Positions 55,856-64,000 of a DNA stretch of 64,000 nucleotides are shown here, in pieces. A program made the translations under genes and the position numbers. Under the pieces are notes generated by a model, which had not been told where the DNA came from, did no database searches, and was given only the letters and a program-made list of their open reading frames with translations. Every line of letters begins with the position of its first letter. Position 1 is the first letter of the stretch. Source of the stretch: Paragemmobacter amnigenus (lineage in GTDB: Bacteria > Pseudomonadota > Alphaproteobacteria > Rhodobacterales > Rhodobacteraceae); contig NZ_JAAATX020000003.1 in NCBI RefSeq assembly GCF_009908265.2, forward strand, positions 62,001 to 126,000, in the 5' to 3' direction.

Positions 55856-56389
55856 TCAGATGCCCTTGGACACCTGCGTGAATTCCAGTTCGACCGGCGT
55901 CGCGCGGCCGAAGATCGACACCGACACCTTCAGGCGGCTGTGGTCCTCGTCGACCTCCTCCACCATCCCGTCAAAGCCCTCGAACGGGCCGTCGGTGACC
56001 TTCACCTTCTCGCCGATCTCGAAGCGGATCAGGTTGCGCGGCTGCGCCTCGCCTTCCTCGACGCGGTTCAGGATCGCGTTCACTTCCGCATCCCGCATCG
56101 GCATCGGCTTGCCCTGCGGACCAAGGAAGCCCGTCACGCGGTTGATCGACGAGATCAGGTGATAGCCCTTGTTGCTCATCTCCATGCGGACCAGCACATA
56201 GCCGGGCATGAAGCGGCGCTCGCTCGTCACCTTCTTGCCGCGCCGGACCTCGATCACCTCTTCGGTCGGCACCATCACCTCGTCGATCTCCTCCTGGAGA
56301 CCGGCATCGATCACGGCTTGCTTGATCTGCTCGGCCACCTTCTTCTCGAAGTTCGAGAGAACGCTCACCGAATACCAGCGCTTCGCCAT
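55856..56389 (-). CDS. nusG: Transcription termination/antitermination protein NusG
   Basis: The 177-residue protein has an NGN domain (KRWYSVSVLSNFEKKVAEQIKQAV...FMPGYVLVRMEM) and a C-terminal KOW domain (GEKVKVTDGPFEGFDGMVEEVDEDHSRLKVSVSIFGRATPVELEFTQV). It bridges RNA polymerase and Rho or ribosomes. A GGGGG-TTCG-CCCCC tetraloop hairpin (56411-56424) lies 21 nt upstream. Confidence 0.98.
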   Translation of the reverse strand: MAKRWYSVSVLSNFEKKVAEQIKQAVIDAGLQEEIDEVMVPTEEVIEVRRGKKVTSERRFMPGYVLVRMEMSNKGYHLISSINRVTGFLGPQGKPMPMRDAEVNAILNRVEEGEAQPRNLIRFEIGEKVKVTDGPFEGFDGMVEEVDEDHSRLKVSVSIFGRATPVELEFTQVSKGI

Positions 56390-56448
56390 GCCTCATCCAT
56401 CCCGTTCTTCGGGGGCGAACCCCCTGAAATTCCACTGCTTCGGGGAAC

Positions 56449-56481
56449 AAAAAACAGCGCGCAACTCGAATCGCTGCGCGC
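56449..56481 (-). terminator. Terminator-like hairpin between secE and nusG
   Basis: GCGCGCA/TGCGCGC arms (extendable with wobble pairs) are followed two bases later on the minus strand by TTTTTT. It lies in the usually short secE-nusG spacer. Confidence 0.75.
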
Positions 56482-56545
56482 CGGTGTTCCCTGATCAGGG
56501 GCGCAGATACAGGCGCGCCCCAATGAATTCAAGGTAAATCCCGCC

Positions 56546-56734
56546 TCAGCCCAGGATCGCCCGCAGCCCCGACCGGATCGCCAGATCGACAAGGCTGAAG
56601 AAGGTCGCGGTCAGCGCGGCCATGATGAAGACCATGATCGTGGTCAGCACCACCTCGCGCCGCGACGGCCAGACGACCTTGCCGACTTCGGTTCGCACCT
56701 GCTGGAGGAAGGTGAAGGGGTTGGTCTTGGCCAT
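56546..56734 (-). CDS. secE: Preprotein translocase subunit SecE
   Basis: The 62-residue single-spanning form begins MAKTNPFTFLQQVRTEVGKVVWPSRREVVLTTIMVFIMAALTATFF, with the conserved amphipathic helix (V-x-W-P-S-R-E) and one membrane segment. It clamps SecY. It follows tRNA-Trp by 86 nt. Confidence 0.96.
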   Translation of the reverse strand: MAKTNPFTFLQQVRTEVGKVVWPSRREVVLTTIMVFIMAALTATFFSLVDLAIRSGLRAILG

Positions 56735-56820
56735 GGGTCACGTCCGTGGATTGCGTTGCGGGCGAGATACGCCGGATACCTGCCGATTTCAAGGGAAAGG
56801 GCGCATCCGCGCATCCGGCC

Positions 56821-56896
56821 TGGCAGGGGCAGCAGGACTCGAACCCGCGACCCTCGGTTTTGGAGACCGATGCTCTACCAACTGAGCTATACCCCT
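56821..56896 (-). tRNA. tRNA-Trp (CCA anticodon)
   Basis: The 76-nt cloverleaf begins AGGGGTATAGCTCAGTTGG. It has an anticodon loop CTCCAAA with CCA, a T-loop GGTTCGAGTCC and an encoded 3' CCA. The 7-bp acceptor stem pairs with one G-U. tRNA-Trp before secE is a conserved arrangement. Confidence 0.97.
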
Positions 56897-56908
56897 AGGC
56901 CTGCACGC

Positions 56909-56937
56909 CGATTACGGCATGGGCCTTGGGGGGTCAA
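56909..56937 (-). promoter_or_regulatory. Promoter of tRNA-Trp-secE-nusG
   Basis: TTGACC (56932-56937) and TAATCG (56909-56914) on the minus strand are 17 bp apart, placing transcription start about 5 nt ahead of the tRNA. Confidence 0.7.
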
Positions 56938-56991
56938 GGGGGCGCGGCGCGATTGCCGCCGGTTTTCCGGACCTGTCCCCGGCACAAAGCA

Positions 56992-57017
56992 AAACGCGCG
57001 GGGTTTCCCCCGCGCGT
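56992..57017 (-). terminator. Terminator of tuf2
   Basis: An 11-bp perfect stem (AACGCGCGGGG arms, 4-nt loop) is followed on the minus strand by TTTGCTTTG, 25 nt past the tuf2 stop. Confidence 0.85.
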
Positions 57018-57042
57018 TCCGCGTCACCCTTGCGGGATCGGA

Positions 57043-58218
57043 TCAGGCGATGATCTTCGAGACGACGCCTGCGCCGACGGTGCGGCCGCCTTCACGGATG
57101 GCGAAGCGCAGCTTCTCTTCCATCGCGATCGGGGCGATCAGCGTCACGTTGAACTTCAGGTTGTCGCCCGGCATCACCATCTCGGTGCCTTCCGGCAGCT
57201 CCACCGTCCCCGTCACGTCGGTCGTGCGGAAGTAGAACTGCGGACGGTAGTTCGCGAAGAACGGCGTGTGACGGCCGCCTTCTTCCTTGGTCAGGATGTA
57301 GGCTTCCGCCTCGAACTTCGTGTGCGGGTTCACCGACTTCGGCTTGCACAGCACCTGGCCGCGCTCCACGCCGTCACGGTCGATGCCGCGCAGCAGGACG
57401 CCGACGTTGTCACCGGCTTCCCCACGATCCAGCAGCTTGCGGAACATTTCCACGCCCGTGCAGACCGACTTCTTCGTGTCGCGGATACCCACGATCTCGA
57501 CTTCGTCGCCGACGTTGATCACGCCACGCTCCACACGACCGGTCACAACCGTGCCGCGGCCCGAGATCGAGAACACGTCTTCGATCGGCATCAGGAAGGG
57601 CTGATCCACAGCACGCGCCGGCGTCGGGATGTAGGTGTCGACCGCCGCCATCAGCGCGCGGATCGAGTCTTCCCCGATGTCCTTGCGCTCGCCGATCATG
57701 GCCTGGTGGGCCGAGCCCTTGATGATCGGGATATCGTCGCCGGGATAGTCGTACGACGACAGCAGCTCGCGCAGTTCCATCTCGACCAGCTCGAGCAGTT
57801 CCTCGTCATCCACGAGGTCGATCTTGTTCATGTAGACGACCATGTAGGGAATGCCCACCTGACGGCCGAGCAGGATGTGCTCGCGCGTCTGCGGCATCGG
57901 GCCGTCCGAGGCGGCGCAAACGAGGATCGCCCCGTCCATCTGCGCGGCACCCGTGATCATGTTCTTCACATAGTCGGCGTGGCCGGGGCAGTCGACGTGG
58001 GCGTAGTGACGGTTCTCCGTCTCGTATTCCACATGCGCGGTCGAGATCGTGATCCCGCGGGCCCGCTCTTCCGGCGCGCCGTCGATCTGGTCATAGGCGC
58101 GGAATTCGCCGAAATACTTCGTGATCGCCGCCGTCAGCGTCGTCTTGCCGTGGTCAACGTGGCCGATCGTGCCGATGTTGACGTGCGGTTTGTTACGTTC
58201 AAACTTTGCCTTTGCCAT
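57043..58218 (-). CDS. tuf: Elongation factor Tu (copy 2)
   Basis: This 391-residue protein is identical to copy 1. DNA identity spans the reading frame and stops at its ends, while both flanks differ. This copy stands ahead of tRNA-Trp-secE-nusG, with its own terminator and probably its own promoter. Confidence 0.98.
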   Translation of the reverse strand: MAKAKFERNKPHVNIGTIGHVDHGKTTLTAAITKYFGEFRAYDQIDGAPEERARGITISTAHVEYETENRHYAHVDCPGHADYVKNMITGAAQMDGAILVCAASDGPMPQTREHILLGRQVGIPYMVVYMNKIDLVDDEELLELVEMELRELLSSYDYPGDDIPIIKGSAHQAMIGERKDIGEDSIRALMAAVDTYIPTPARAVDQPFLMPIEDVFSISGRGTVVTGRVERGVINVGDEVEIVGIRDTKKSVCTGVEMFRKLLDRGEAGDNVGVLLRGIDRDGVERGQVLCKPKSVNPHTKFEAEAYILTKEEGGRHTPFFANYRPQFYFRTTDVTGTVELPEGTEMVMPGDNLKFNVTLIAPIAMEEKLRFAIREGGRTVGAGVVSKIIA

Positions 58219-58273
58219 ATCTTCGGGCCTTCGGATTGGGGGGCCCGCCGGGCCCTGTGCTACACGGGCGGCG

Positions 58274-58301
58274 AATTAAGCCGCCCGCAGGGGAAAATCA
58301 A
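58274..58301 (-). promoter_or_regulatory. Candidate promoter of tuf2
   Basis: TTGATT (58296-58301) and TTAATT (58274-58279) on the minus strand are 16 bp apart, about 56 nt upstream of the tuf2 start. Confidence 0.45.
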
Positions 58302-58337
58302 GCCGAAAGGGCGCGTTTCACGTCGCGCCGTCACCGC

Positions 58338-59051
58338 TCAGGGCAGGGACGGTCCGGGGATCGGAACGATGGGCTGCGGCGGGGGCAGCGGCACCGCCTT
58401 CGCAGGCTTGGGCGCGGCTGTCGTGGCCGTGGTCGTGGCGGCAGTCGGCGCCGTCACCGCGGCAGGGGCGACCGCCGCACCGGTCGTCTCCGCGGTGGCG
58501 GGCACGGGGACCGCCCCGCCGGTCGGGAACCACTCGGGATGCTGGGCCAGCCATGCCTCGACCCGCTTCACCGCATTGTAGGACAGCACTTCCATCTGCT
58601 TCTTCTTGGTCCGCGTCAGACCCGACCCGATCACCGTGTCGCCCGACATCCCCTCGAAGACCGTGAACTGCTCGCCCTCGGGGTTCAGCTTCGTCTGCGT
58701 CGCGTCGTCCCAGATATTGGCCGTGATCACCAGCACCGACTTGGGCGCCGCCACCACCGGAATGCCGGGCGGGGCCAGCGCATAGCCGTCGACCGAGATG
58801 CCGATGTTATACAGCCTGCTGCCCTCGTACCGGCCAAAGCGTGCGGCGACCGCCTCTTTCATCACCGCTTCCCATTCCTCCGCCGATGCCTCGCGCGAGA
58901 TCGGGACCTTCTGCACATTGTCCGCCACGACGATGTTCAGCCCCAGCGCGAAATCGCCCAGCGGGACGGGCGGTTCCTCCAGATCGTTCCCCGCGCAGGC
59001 GGCCAGCATGGACAGACCGGCGAAAAGGGCCACTCGGCGCAGGATCAGCAT
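58338..59051 (-). CDS. Lipoprotein of unknown function with Ala/Thr/Pro-rich tail
   Basis: The 237-residue product starts MLILRRVALFAGLSMLAACAG, a lipoprotein signal with lipid-acceptor Cys19. The mature region (GLNIVVADNVQKVPISREASAEEWEAVMKEAVAARFGRYEG...VLVITANIWDDATQTKLNPEGEQFTVFEG) looks like a compact domain I cannot assign. The last 70 residues are low-complexity Ala/Thr/Pro, ending PLPPPQPIVPIPGPSLP, a possible wall-spanning or disordered tail. It is divergent from the P450 gene. Confidence 0.8.
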   Translation of the reverse strand: MLILRRVALFAGLSMLAACAGNDLEEPPVPLGDFALGLNIVVADNVQKVPISREASAEEWEAVMKEAVAARFGRYEGSRLYNIGISVDGYALAPPGIPVVAAPKSVLVITANIWDDATQTKLNPEGEQFTVFEGMSGDTVIGSGLTRTKKKQMEVLSYNAVKRVEAWLAQHPEWFPTGGAVPVPATAETTGAAVAPAAVTAPTAATTTATTAAPKPAKAVPLPPPQPIVPIPGPSLP

Positions 59052-59177
59052 GGAATCTCCCGTGATGCTCGGCCCGCAGGCCATCACGGAACGGGATAGC
59101 GATTGCAGCCCCTGCGCGCAACGGTCGCCCTTTGCCGGTGGCCCCGCCCCGCCTATCTTTGCCCAAAGGAGACCGCC

Positions 59178-60560
59178 ATGCCCCGCGACGCCACCCAAGG
59201 AGCCGACCGGACACCGCCCCTCCCCGTCCGCGTTCCCCTCGCGACGGAACCCTTGGGCATTTTCGGCTCGCTCCGTGCGGGACGGCGCAACGTGCTGGAA
59301 CTGGTCCCCGAGATCGCGACCCACGCCCCCATCATCTCCAACACACGCGGCAAGCGCTGGCACATGGTGATGGACCCCGACGCGCTCCGCCGCATCCTGC
59401 GCGACAGGGTCGAGGACTATCCCAAGTCCGACGTCACCAAACTCATGCTCTCCCCCGCCATCGGCCGCTCGCTGTTCATCGCCGAAGGGCAGGACTGGCT
59501 CTGGCAGCGACGCACCGCCGCGCCGGTGTTTTCCCACCGCAACGTGTCAAACCTCGCCCCCGTGATGACCGCCGCCGCCGAACGGGCCAGCGCCCGCTTT
59601 GCCGCCGCCGCAGGCCGCGCGGCGGATGCCTTCGACGAGATGGTCACCGCCACCTTCGAAGTGATCTCGGATGTCACCTTCTCGGGCGGCGAAGGCTTTG
59701 ACCGCGATGCCGTCCACCGCGCCATCGACGCCTATATCGGCCAGACCGCCAAGATCTCGCTGCTCGACATCATCGGCGCCCCCGCCTGGGTGCCCCGCCC
59801 CGCCCGCCTCGTCGCAGGGCCCGGCATGCGCGACATGAAGCGCATGGCCGATGCCACGATCGACCGCCGCCGCACCGATACCGCCGCCAAGGCCGTGCCC
59901 GATCTGCTCGACCTGCTTCTCGCCGGCGAAGACCCCAAATCCGGCCGCAAGATGACGACCGAGGAGCTGCGCGACAACCTCCTCACCTTCATCGTCGCGG
60001 GGCATGAAACCACCGCCCTCACCCTGTCATGGGCGCTCTACCTCATGGCCTTCGACCAGACCGTGCAAGACCGCGCGCGGGCCGAGGCGCGGGCCCTCCT
60101 CGGCACCCGCGCCGCCACCGCCGCCGACGTGCCCGCACTTCCCTATATCCGCCAGATCGTGGACGAGACGCTCCGCCTCTACCCGCCCGCCGCCTTCCTG
60201 TCGCGCACCGCACAGGTCGCGGACGAACTCTGCGGGCGCGAGGTGCGCCGCGGCGACACCGTCATCCTGCCCATCTACGCCCTGCACCGCCACCGCAAGC
60301 TCTGGTCCGACCCCGACAGCTTCAACCCCGACCGCTTCGCCCCGGGCCACCGGACCGACCGTTTCGCCTTCCTTCCCTTCGGCGACGGCCCCCGCATCTG
60401 CATCGGCGCGAATTTCGCCGTGCAAGAGGCCGTCATCATCCTGTCCACGCTGCTGTCCCGCTTCCGCTTCACCGCAATACCGGGACGCGATCCGCGGCCC
60501 GTCATGATCCTGACCCTCCGCCCCGAAGGCGGCGTCTGGCTCCGCGTCGAACCGGCCTGA
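59178..60560 (+). CDS. Cytochrome P450
   Basis: The 460-residue haem monooxygenase has the oxygen-activation motif AGHETT (residues 274-279), the ExxR pair Glu330/Arg333 (DETLRLYPP) and the haem-ligand loop FGDGPRICIG with Cys408. No membrane anchor is present, so it is soluble. The motif style (ETLRLYPP, FLPFGDGPRICIG) resembles the eukaryote-like/CYP102-type group more than camphor-type enzymes. No ferredoxin or reductase gene is adjacent. The ATG at 59178 has AAAGGAG. Confidence 0.94.
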   Translation: MPRDATQGADRTPPLPVRVPLATEPLGIFGSLRAGRRNVLELVPEIATHAPIISNTRGKRWHMVMDPDALRRILRDRVEDYPKSDVTKLMLSPAIGRSLFIAEGQDWLWQRRTAAPVFSHRNVSNLAPVMTAAAERASARFAAAAGRAADAFDEMVTATFEVISDVTFSGGEGFDRDAVHRAIDAYIGQTAKISLLDIIGAPAWVPRPARLVAGPGMRDMKRMADATIDRRRTDTAAKAVPDLLDLLLAGEDPKSGRKMTTEELRDNLLTFIVAGHETTALTLSWALYLMAFDQTVQDRARAEARALLGTRAATAADVPALPYIRQIVDETLRLYPPAAFLSRTAQVADELCGREVRRGDTVILPIYALHRHRKLWSDPDSFNPDRFAPGHRTDRFAFLPFGDGPRICIGANFAVQEAVIILSTLLSRFRFTAIPGRDPRPVMILTLRPEGGVWLRVEPA

Positions 60561-60994
60561 CCCTGCGCTGCTTGACCCTGCGTCAATTTCGCATCGCTCC
60601 GCACCGACCTTTTGCATACAATACACTTCCAGGTTGCCAACCGGGAAGCCGCCATTATCTTTACCGTTGAACGGGCACCGGGCCTGCGCCCCCTCCGGCC
60701 CGTTCTGGTGCCTTATCGAGTGTTCGTGTGCCGGTGTTGTAACGAGTGAGCGTCCGGAACGGTTTGCTGTTCCGGACGGGTCACAGGCGCCGGACAGCCG
60801 GACAGGCACGGACCGGCAGCGCAAAGCGCGCTGAAAAACCCTCCCGCCGGACAGAATTGCATACAAACCGCTAAAACTCCGCCCCCGCGCGCCGTTCCTG
60901 CATCTGATGCCGGATCGGGGACGCCCCCCTGTCCGCGCTCGTTCGGTAACGAGTGCTGCGTCCGGAACCCGCGGTTCCGGACGCCCCGTTCCCC
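60561..60994. other. 434-bp gap with paired palindromes and a 10-bp direct repeat
   Basis: No convincing gene is visible. TAACGAGTG followed within 2-3 nt by a CGTCCGGAAC/GTTCCGGACG hairpin occurs twice (60740-60778 and 60947-60983). TTGCATACAA occurs twice (60612-60621 and 60859-60868). A TACAAT at 60616-60621 could be a -10, but no -35 fits. Confidence 0.75.
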
Positions 60995-62074
60995 TCAGTC
61001 GCAGATCCGCTTCAGCGAAAGCCACTCCGCCTCGTCCAGCACGGGCCGGCCCGCCGCGCCGCCAGCCCCGCGCGCCGCCTCGGCCCTGCTGCCGCTGGCC
61101 GGATGGGTCGACAGGATCTCGGGCACATCGCCCCCCATCGCCTCGATCCGGTCAAAGAACGCGGCCAGCCCCCCGGTCCCGATCCCTGTCCGCGCCAGAA
61201 GGTCAAAGGCAAAGGCATCCGCCGCCGCCTCGGCCTCGCGCGTGTAGGACGCGCTCAGGATATGGTCGCCCAGCACCCCGATCACCGTTCCCCCCGTCAC
61301 ATCTCCGAAAACCAGCGCCAGTATCCCCGCCGACCCCGCCGCACGGAATGCCAACCGCACCGGATCGCGCGCCTCAACATGGCCGATCTCGTGCGCCAGA
61401 ACCCCCGCCACCTCCTCGGCGCTCTCCGCCTCGTCCAGCAGCCCGCGGACGATGACGATCTGCCCGCCCGGCGCGGCAAAGGCGTTCAGCATGTCATGGT
61501 CCAGCACCGACAGCTCGATGTCATAGGCCAGCCCCTGCCCCTCGGTCAGACGCCGTTCCATCTTTTCCAGTGCCGCCAACCCCCGCGCCCCGTCACAGGC
61601 CAGCGGCTCCTCTCCCCCCAGCAGGCCTTCGATCTGCGCGACGACCGCCTTGCCGAAGGCCACCTCCTGCTCCGGCGGCAACTGCTCGGCCAGCACGTCG
61701 GAAATCCGCGGCAGAAAGCCGAACAGGATCGCCGCCAGCGCCGCCACCGCCAGCACCACGCGGACCGCGATCTTCCGTCCCGTCCCGCGCCGCACATCCC
61801 GCCGCGACAGGGCGGGCGCATTGGCCCGCACCCAGCCCGCCAGCGCCCCCTCGGCCAGCACAAGCCGTGCCGGATCATGCGGCAACTCGTCCCCGCCTTC
61901 GTCCATAAGGGCAAGGACCAGCCCCTCGCCCTCGATCCGCCGCAACCGCTCCAGCGGCCAAATCTCGCGGCCAAAGCGCAGCGCCCGCCCGTCCGGCGCC
62001 ACCTCCGCCTCCACCGCCTGCCGCCGCGCGCTTTGCCCGTCGAACCAGACCGCTGCCTCGGCCGCGGGCAACAT
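60995..62074 (-). CDS. M48-family zinc metallopeptidase, membrane-anchored
   Basis: The 359-residue protein has a cytoplasmic-looking N-terminal part (residues 1-100), one membrane segment (about 101-122) and a periplasmic peptidase domain. The zinc motif is HEIGH (228-232), the third ligand is probably Glu280 or Glu282 in REAEAAAD, and STHPASGSR (322-330) is the HtpX/Oma1-type end. It probably acts in membrane or envelope quality control. Its ATG overlaps the stop of the DUF898 gene (TGATG). Confidence 0.9.
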   Translation of the reverse strand: MLPAAEAAVWFDGQSARRQAVEAEVAPDGRALRFGREIWPLERLRRIEGEGLVLALMDEGGDELPHDPARLVLAEGALAGWVRANAPALSRRDVRRGTGRKIAVRVVLAVAALAAILFGFLPRISDVLAEQLPPEQEVAFGKAVVAQIEGLLGGEEPLACDGARGLAALEKMERRLTEGQGLAYDIELSVLDHDMLNAFAAPGGQIVIVRGLLDEAESAEEVAGVLAHEIGHVEARDPVRLAFRAAGSAGILALVFGDVTGGTVIGVLGDHILSASYTREAEAAADAFAFDLLARTGIGTGGLAAFFDRIEAMGGDVPEILSTHPASGSRAEAARGAGGAAGRPVLDEAEWLSLKRICD

Positions 62075-63264
62075 CAGAACGCCCCCCCGATATCCAATGC
62101 ATCGGCAAAACCTTCCGCATCCGCCCCGCCATCGGCCCCGCGCTGCCGCACCGCCTCCAGCGCGCCTGCACCCGTCACTGTGACGCTCCCGATGAAATGC
62201 CCGAGGATCGGCTGGCTGATGAACACAAGGCCCAGCGCGCCGAACACCGTCAGCAACAGCAGATAGGACGCCGCCCCCAGAACCGCGACTTCCACCTGCA
62301 CCAGCTGCGAGGCGCTCTCGATCCCTGCCAGCATCGTCCCCAAGGGCGCAAAGATCATGGCCGAGGCAAGCCCGCCCAGAAGACCCGCGATGAAGGCCCC
62401 CTTGATGTACAGCCAGATCACCGTGCCCGTCGCGGGCATGGCGCGAAACCCGACCCCGCCGTCCAGCATCTTGTGCGACATCAGATAGGCAAAGGCCCGC
62501 ACGCGGTAGACGACGAACCCGATCGCCGCCCAGACCAGCCCTGCGATGACCAGAAACACCGGAAATCCCCCGCCCCCCGCGATGCCCAGCGCCGCCCCCG
62601 CCAGACAGAGGACGATCCCCGCCACCACATGCCCATAGGCAGGATAGAGCCCCCTCCAGCTTCCCCCCTGCCGGAACCGCGACGTCCCGTACCATGTCCG
62701 CTCTGTCATGAAGGCCTCCAGCCGGAAGGTCATCAGCGGCCAGAGCAGCCCCAGCGACAGCACCACCAGCAGCAGATACCCCATCGCGCGCAGCGTATAG
62801 GCCCCCGCCGCATTCTCCATGGCAAGGCGGATGCCGCGAAAGCGCGTCCGCGCCAGCTTGTAGCGGCGCGACCTGTAGGCGGCAAAGACCATCAGCGGCA
62901 GCACGGCGACAAAGGAAAGCAGGATCGAAATGCCCTGCGCGAATTCCTCCAGCCGGTTCTGCGGATCAAGGACAAACCGGATGCCCACCGCGAACAGCAC
63001 AAGCTGCACCACCGCCAGATAGATGGCCAGCACCACCACCGACAGCAGAAAGCCCAGAAACATCTCCAGACCGGTGCCCGTGAACTCGAACCCGTCCCCG
63101 TCCAGCCGCACCTTGGACCAGACATGCCGCCGGATGCGCGCCTTGCCCCAGAAACGATAGACGCCCAGCGTCAACAGCCCCAGCACACCCGTGCCCAGCG
63201 CCAGCGGAAACAGCTTTGCAGGATCACCCAGATAGCCGACCTTGGCCTCGCCCTCGTGACCCAT
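62074..63264 (-). CDS. DUF898 (YjgN) family membrane protein
   Basis: The 396-residue protein has repeated hydrophobic segments (about eight) interleaved with the family pattern LLTLGVYRFWGKARIRRHVWSKVRLDGDGFEFTGTGLEMF and, later, FRLEAFMTERTWYGTSRFRQGGSWRGLY. YjgN proteins are inner-membrane proteins of unknown function. It overlaps the M48 peptidase gene, so the peptidase may act with or on this protein; this is inference. Confidence 0.88.
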   Translation of the reverse strand: MGHEGEAKVGYLGDPAKLFPLALGTGVLGLLTLGVYRFWGKARIRRHVWSKVRLDGDGFEFTGTGLEMFLGFLLSVVVLAIYLAVVQLVLFAVGIRFVLDPQNRLEEFAQGISILLSFVAVLPLMVFAAYRSRRYKLARTRFRGIRLAMENAAGAYTLRAMGYLLLVVLSLGLLWPLMTFRLEAFMTERTWYGTSRFRQGGSWRGLYPAYGHVVAGIVLCLAGAALGIAGGGGFPVFLVIAGLVWAAIGFVVYRVRAFAYLMSHKMLDGGVGFRAMPATGTVIWLYIKGAFIAGLLGGLASAMIFAPLGTMLAGIESASQLVQVEVAVLGAASYLLLLTVFGALGLVFISQPILGHFIGSVTVTGAGALEAVRQRGADGGADAEGFADALDIGGAF

Positions 63265-63287
63265 GCAAAACCGTCCCCGACATCACG

Positions 63288-64000
63288 TCATGTAAACCTG
63301 TTGTCCCGCGGAAATCCGCGCGGGGCCATCTTGCCCGCCCCCGCGCGCGGGCCGGACCATTCCGTCAGATCCATCTCGGTCCGTGTCCGCCCGGCCGGAT
63401 CCTTCCACGTCAGCCCGTCCGCCAGCGTGAAGGTCATCGCATCCGACAGCCCGCCATCCTTGTACTTCTGCAACCGGACGCCCTTGCCCTTGGCCATCTC
63501 GGGCAATTCGGCCAGCGGGAAGACCAGCAGCTTTCGGTTGTCGCCCACGACCGCGACCGTATCCCCCGCCACCCTGCGGCACAGCGCGGTCTTCACCCCG
63601 TCCTTGACGGTCAGCACCTGCTTGCCCGCCCGCGTCTGCGCCAGCACCTCGTCGGACGGCACGACAAACCCGTCGCCCGCCGTGGATGCCACCAGAAGCT
63701 TCTCGCCGGGGCGGAAGATCATCAACTCCACGATCTCCGCCTCGTTCGGCAGATCGACCATCAGACGCACAGGCTCGCCCATCCCCCGCCCGCCGGGCAG
63801 GTTGGCCCCGAGCAGCGTGTAGAACCGCCCGTTGGAGCCCACGAGCAATATCTTGTCCGTCGTCTCGGCGTGGAAGATGAACCGCCCCTCGTCGCCGTCC
63901 TTGAACTTCACGTCCGAATCCAGCGCGACCTGCCCCTTCATGGCGCGGATCCATCCCATTTTCGAACATATGACGGTGATCGGCTCCCGCTCGATCATCG
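63288..64000 (-). CDS. parC: DNA topoisomerase IV subunit A, C-terminal part (5' end off window)
   Basis: The 237 codons visible run from the right edge to a stop at 63288 and encode the beta-pinwheel C-terminal domain: EREPITVICSKMGWIRAMKG, DEGRFIFHAETTDKILLVGSNGRFYTLLGANLPGGRGMGEPVRLMVDL. This matches ParC of alphaproteobacteria rather than GyrA, as it has no GyrA-box. ParC decatenates daughter chromosomes. The catalytic tyrosine region is outside the window. Confidence 0.9.
   Translation of the reverse strand, partial: MIEREPITVICSKMGWIRAMKGQVALDSDVKFKDGDEGRFIFHAETTDKILLVGSNGRFYTLLGANLPGGRGMGEPVRLMVDLPNEAEIVELMIFRPGEKLLVASTAGDGFVVPSDEVLAQTRAGKQVLTVKDGVKTALCRRVAGDTVAVVGDNRKLLVFPLAELPEMAKGKGVRLQKYKDGGLSDAMTFTLADGLTWKDPAGRTRTEMDLTEWSGPRAGAGKMAPRGFPRDNRFT

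Noticed and set aside
60634-60834. 66-codon plus-strand frame in the P450-M48 gap
   Set aside because: No ribosome-binding site, no recognisable protein pattern, and it runs through the palindrome; treated as non-coding.

Overview
The window is GC-rich chromosomal DNA from an alphaproteobacterium, almost certainly Rhodobacterales/Rhodobacteraceae. This rests on gene order (tRNA-Trp-secE-nusG-rplKA-rplJL-rpoBC-str-S10-spc-alpha cluster; rpmH-rnpA-yidD-ttcA-yidC-MOSC-engB-argB), an AapJQMP amino-acid importer, an Atp12-type F1 assembly chaperone, a four-cysteine (metal-binding) adenylate kinase, and a LuxR/LuxI pair. No phage, insertion sequence, CRISPR array or rRNA operon is visible. Both edges cut genes: a mercuric-reductase-like flavoprotein on the left and parC on the right.

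Layout. 1-2.1 kb: a flavin disulfide oxidoreductase and a TVP38/DedA-like membrane protein (minus strand). 2.2-11.2 kb: rpmH-rnpA-yidD, a DUF3833 lipoprotein, ttcA, then the overlapping run yidC-MOSC-engB, an SDR enzyme, and argB-ferredoxin-like-sixA. 11.2-16.1 kb: the aapJQMP general amino-acid ABC importer (minus). 16.2-21.5 kb: atp12, an RluC-type pseudouridine synthase, crcB, rarA and a Do-like periplasmic protease (minus). 21.6-22.9 kb: a luxR-luxI quorum-sensing pair directly downstream of rplQ.

23.0-58.2 kb is one minus-strand block of translation and transcription machinery: tuf2, tRNA-Trp, secE, nusG, rplK, rplA, (a glycosyltransferase), rplJ, rplL, rpoB, rpoC, (a DMT permease), rpsL, rpsG, fusA, tuf1, then S10-spc-alpha genes to rplQ. 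Good sigma-70-like promoters (near TTGACA, 17-bp spacer) can be read in front of the tRNA-Trp, rplJ, rpsL and rpsM units. 58.3-64 kb holds an unknown lipoprotein, a cytochrome P450, an M48 metallopeptidase overlapping a DUF898 membrane protein, and the parC 3' end.

The gene content is largely housekeeping; the less ordinary signals are in the spacers. (1) Two clusters of four AT-rich palindromes fill the two convergent junctions yidD><DUF3833 and engB><SDR. (2) A hairpin of consensus GGCGGGGTGAACCCCGCC sits 5-8 nt after the stop codons of rpoB, fusA, rplP, rpmD and rpoA. (3) Terminator-like hairpins lie inside normally continuous operons (secE|nusG, rplW|rplB, rplP|rpmC, rpmD|rplO), and a 14-bp inverted repeat separates rplL from rpoB. 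(4) The two tuf copies appear identical exactly from start to stop codon. I see no clear evidence of a wholly new multi-gene system.
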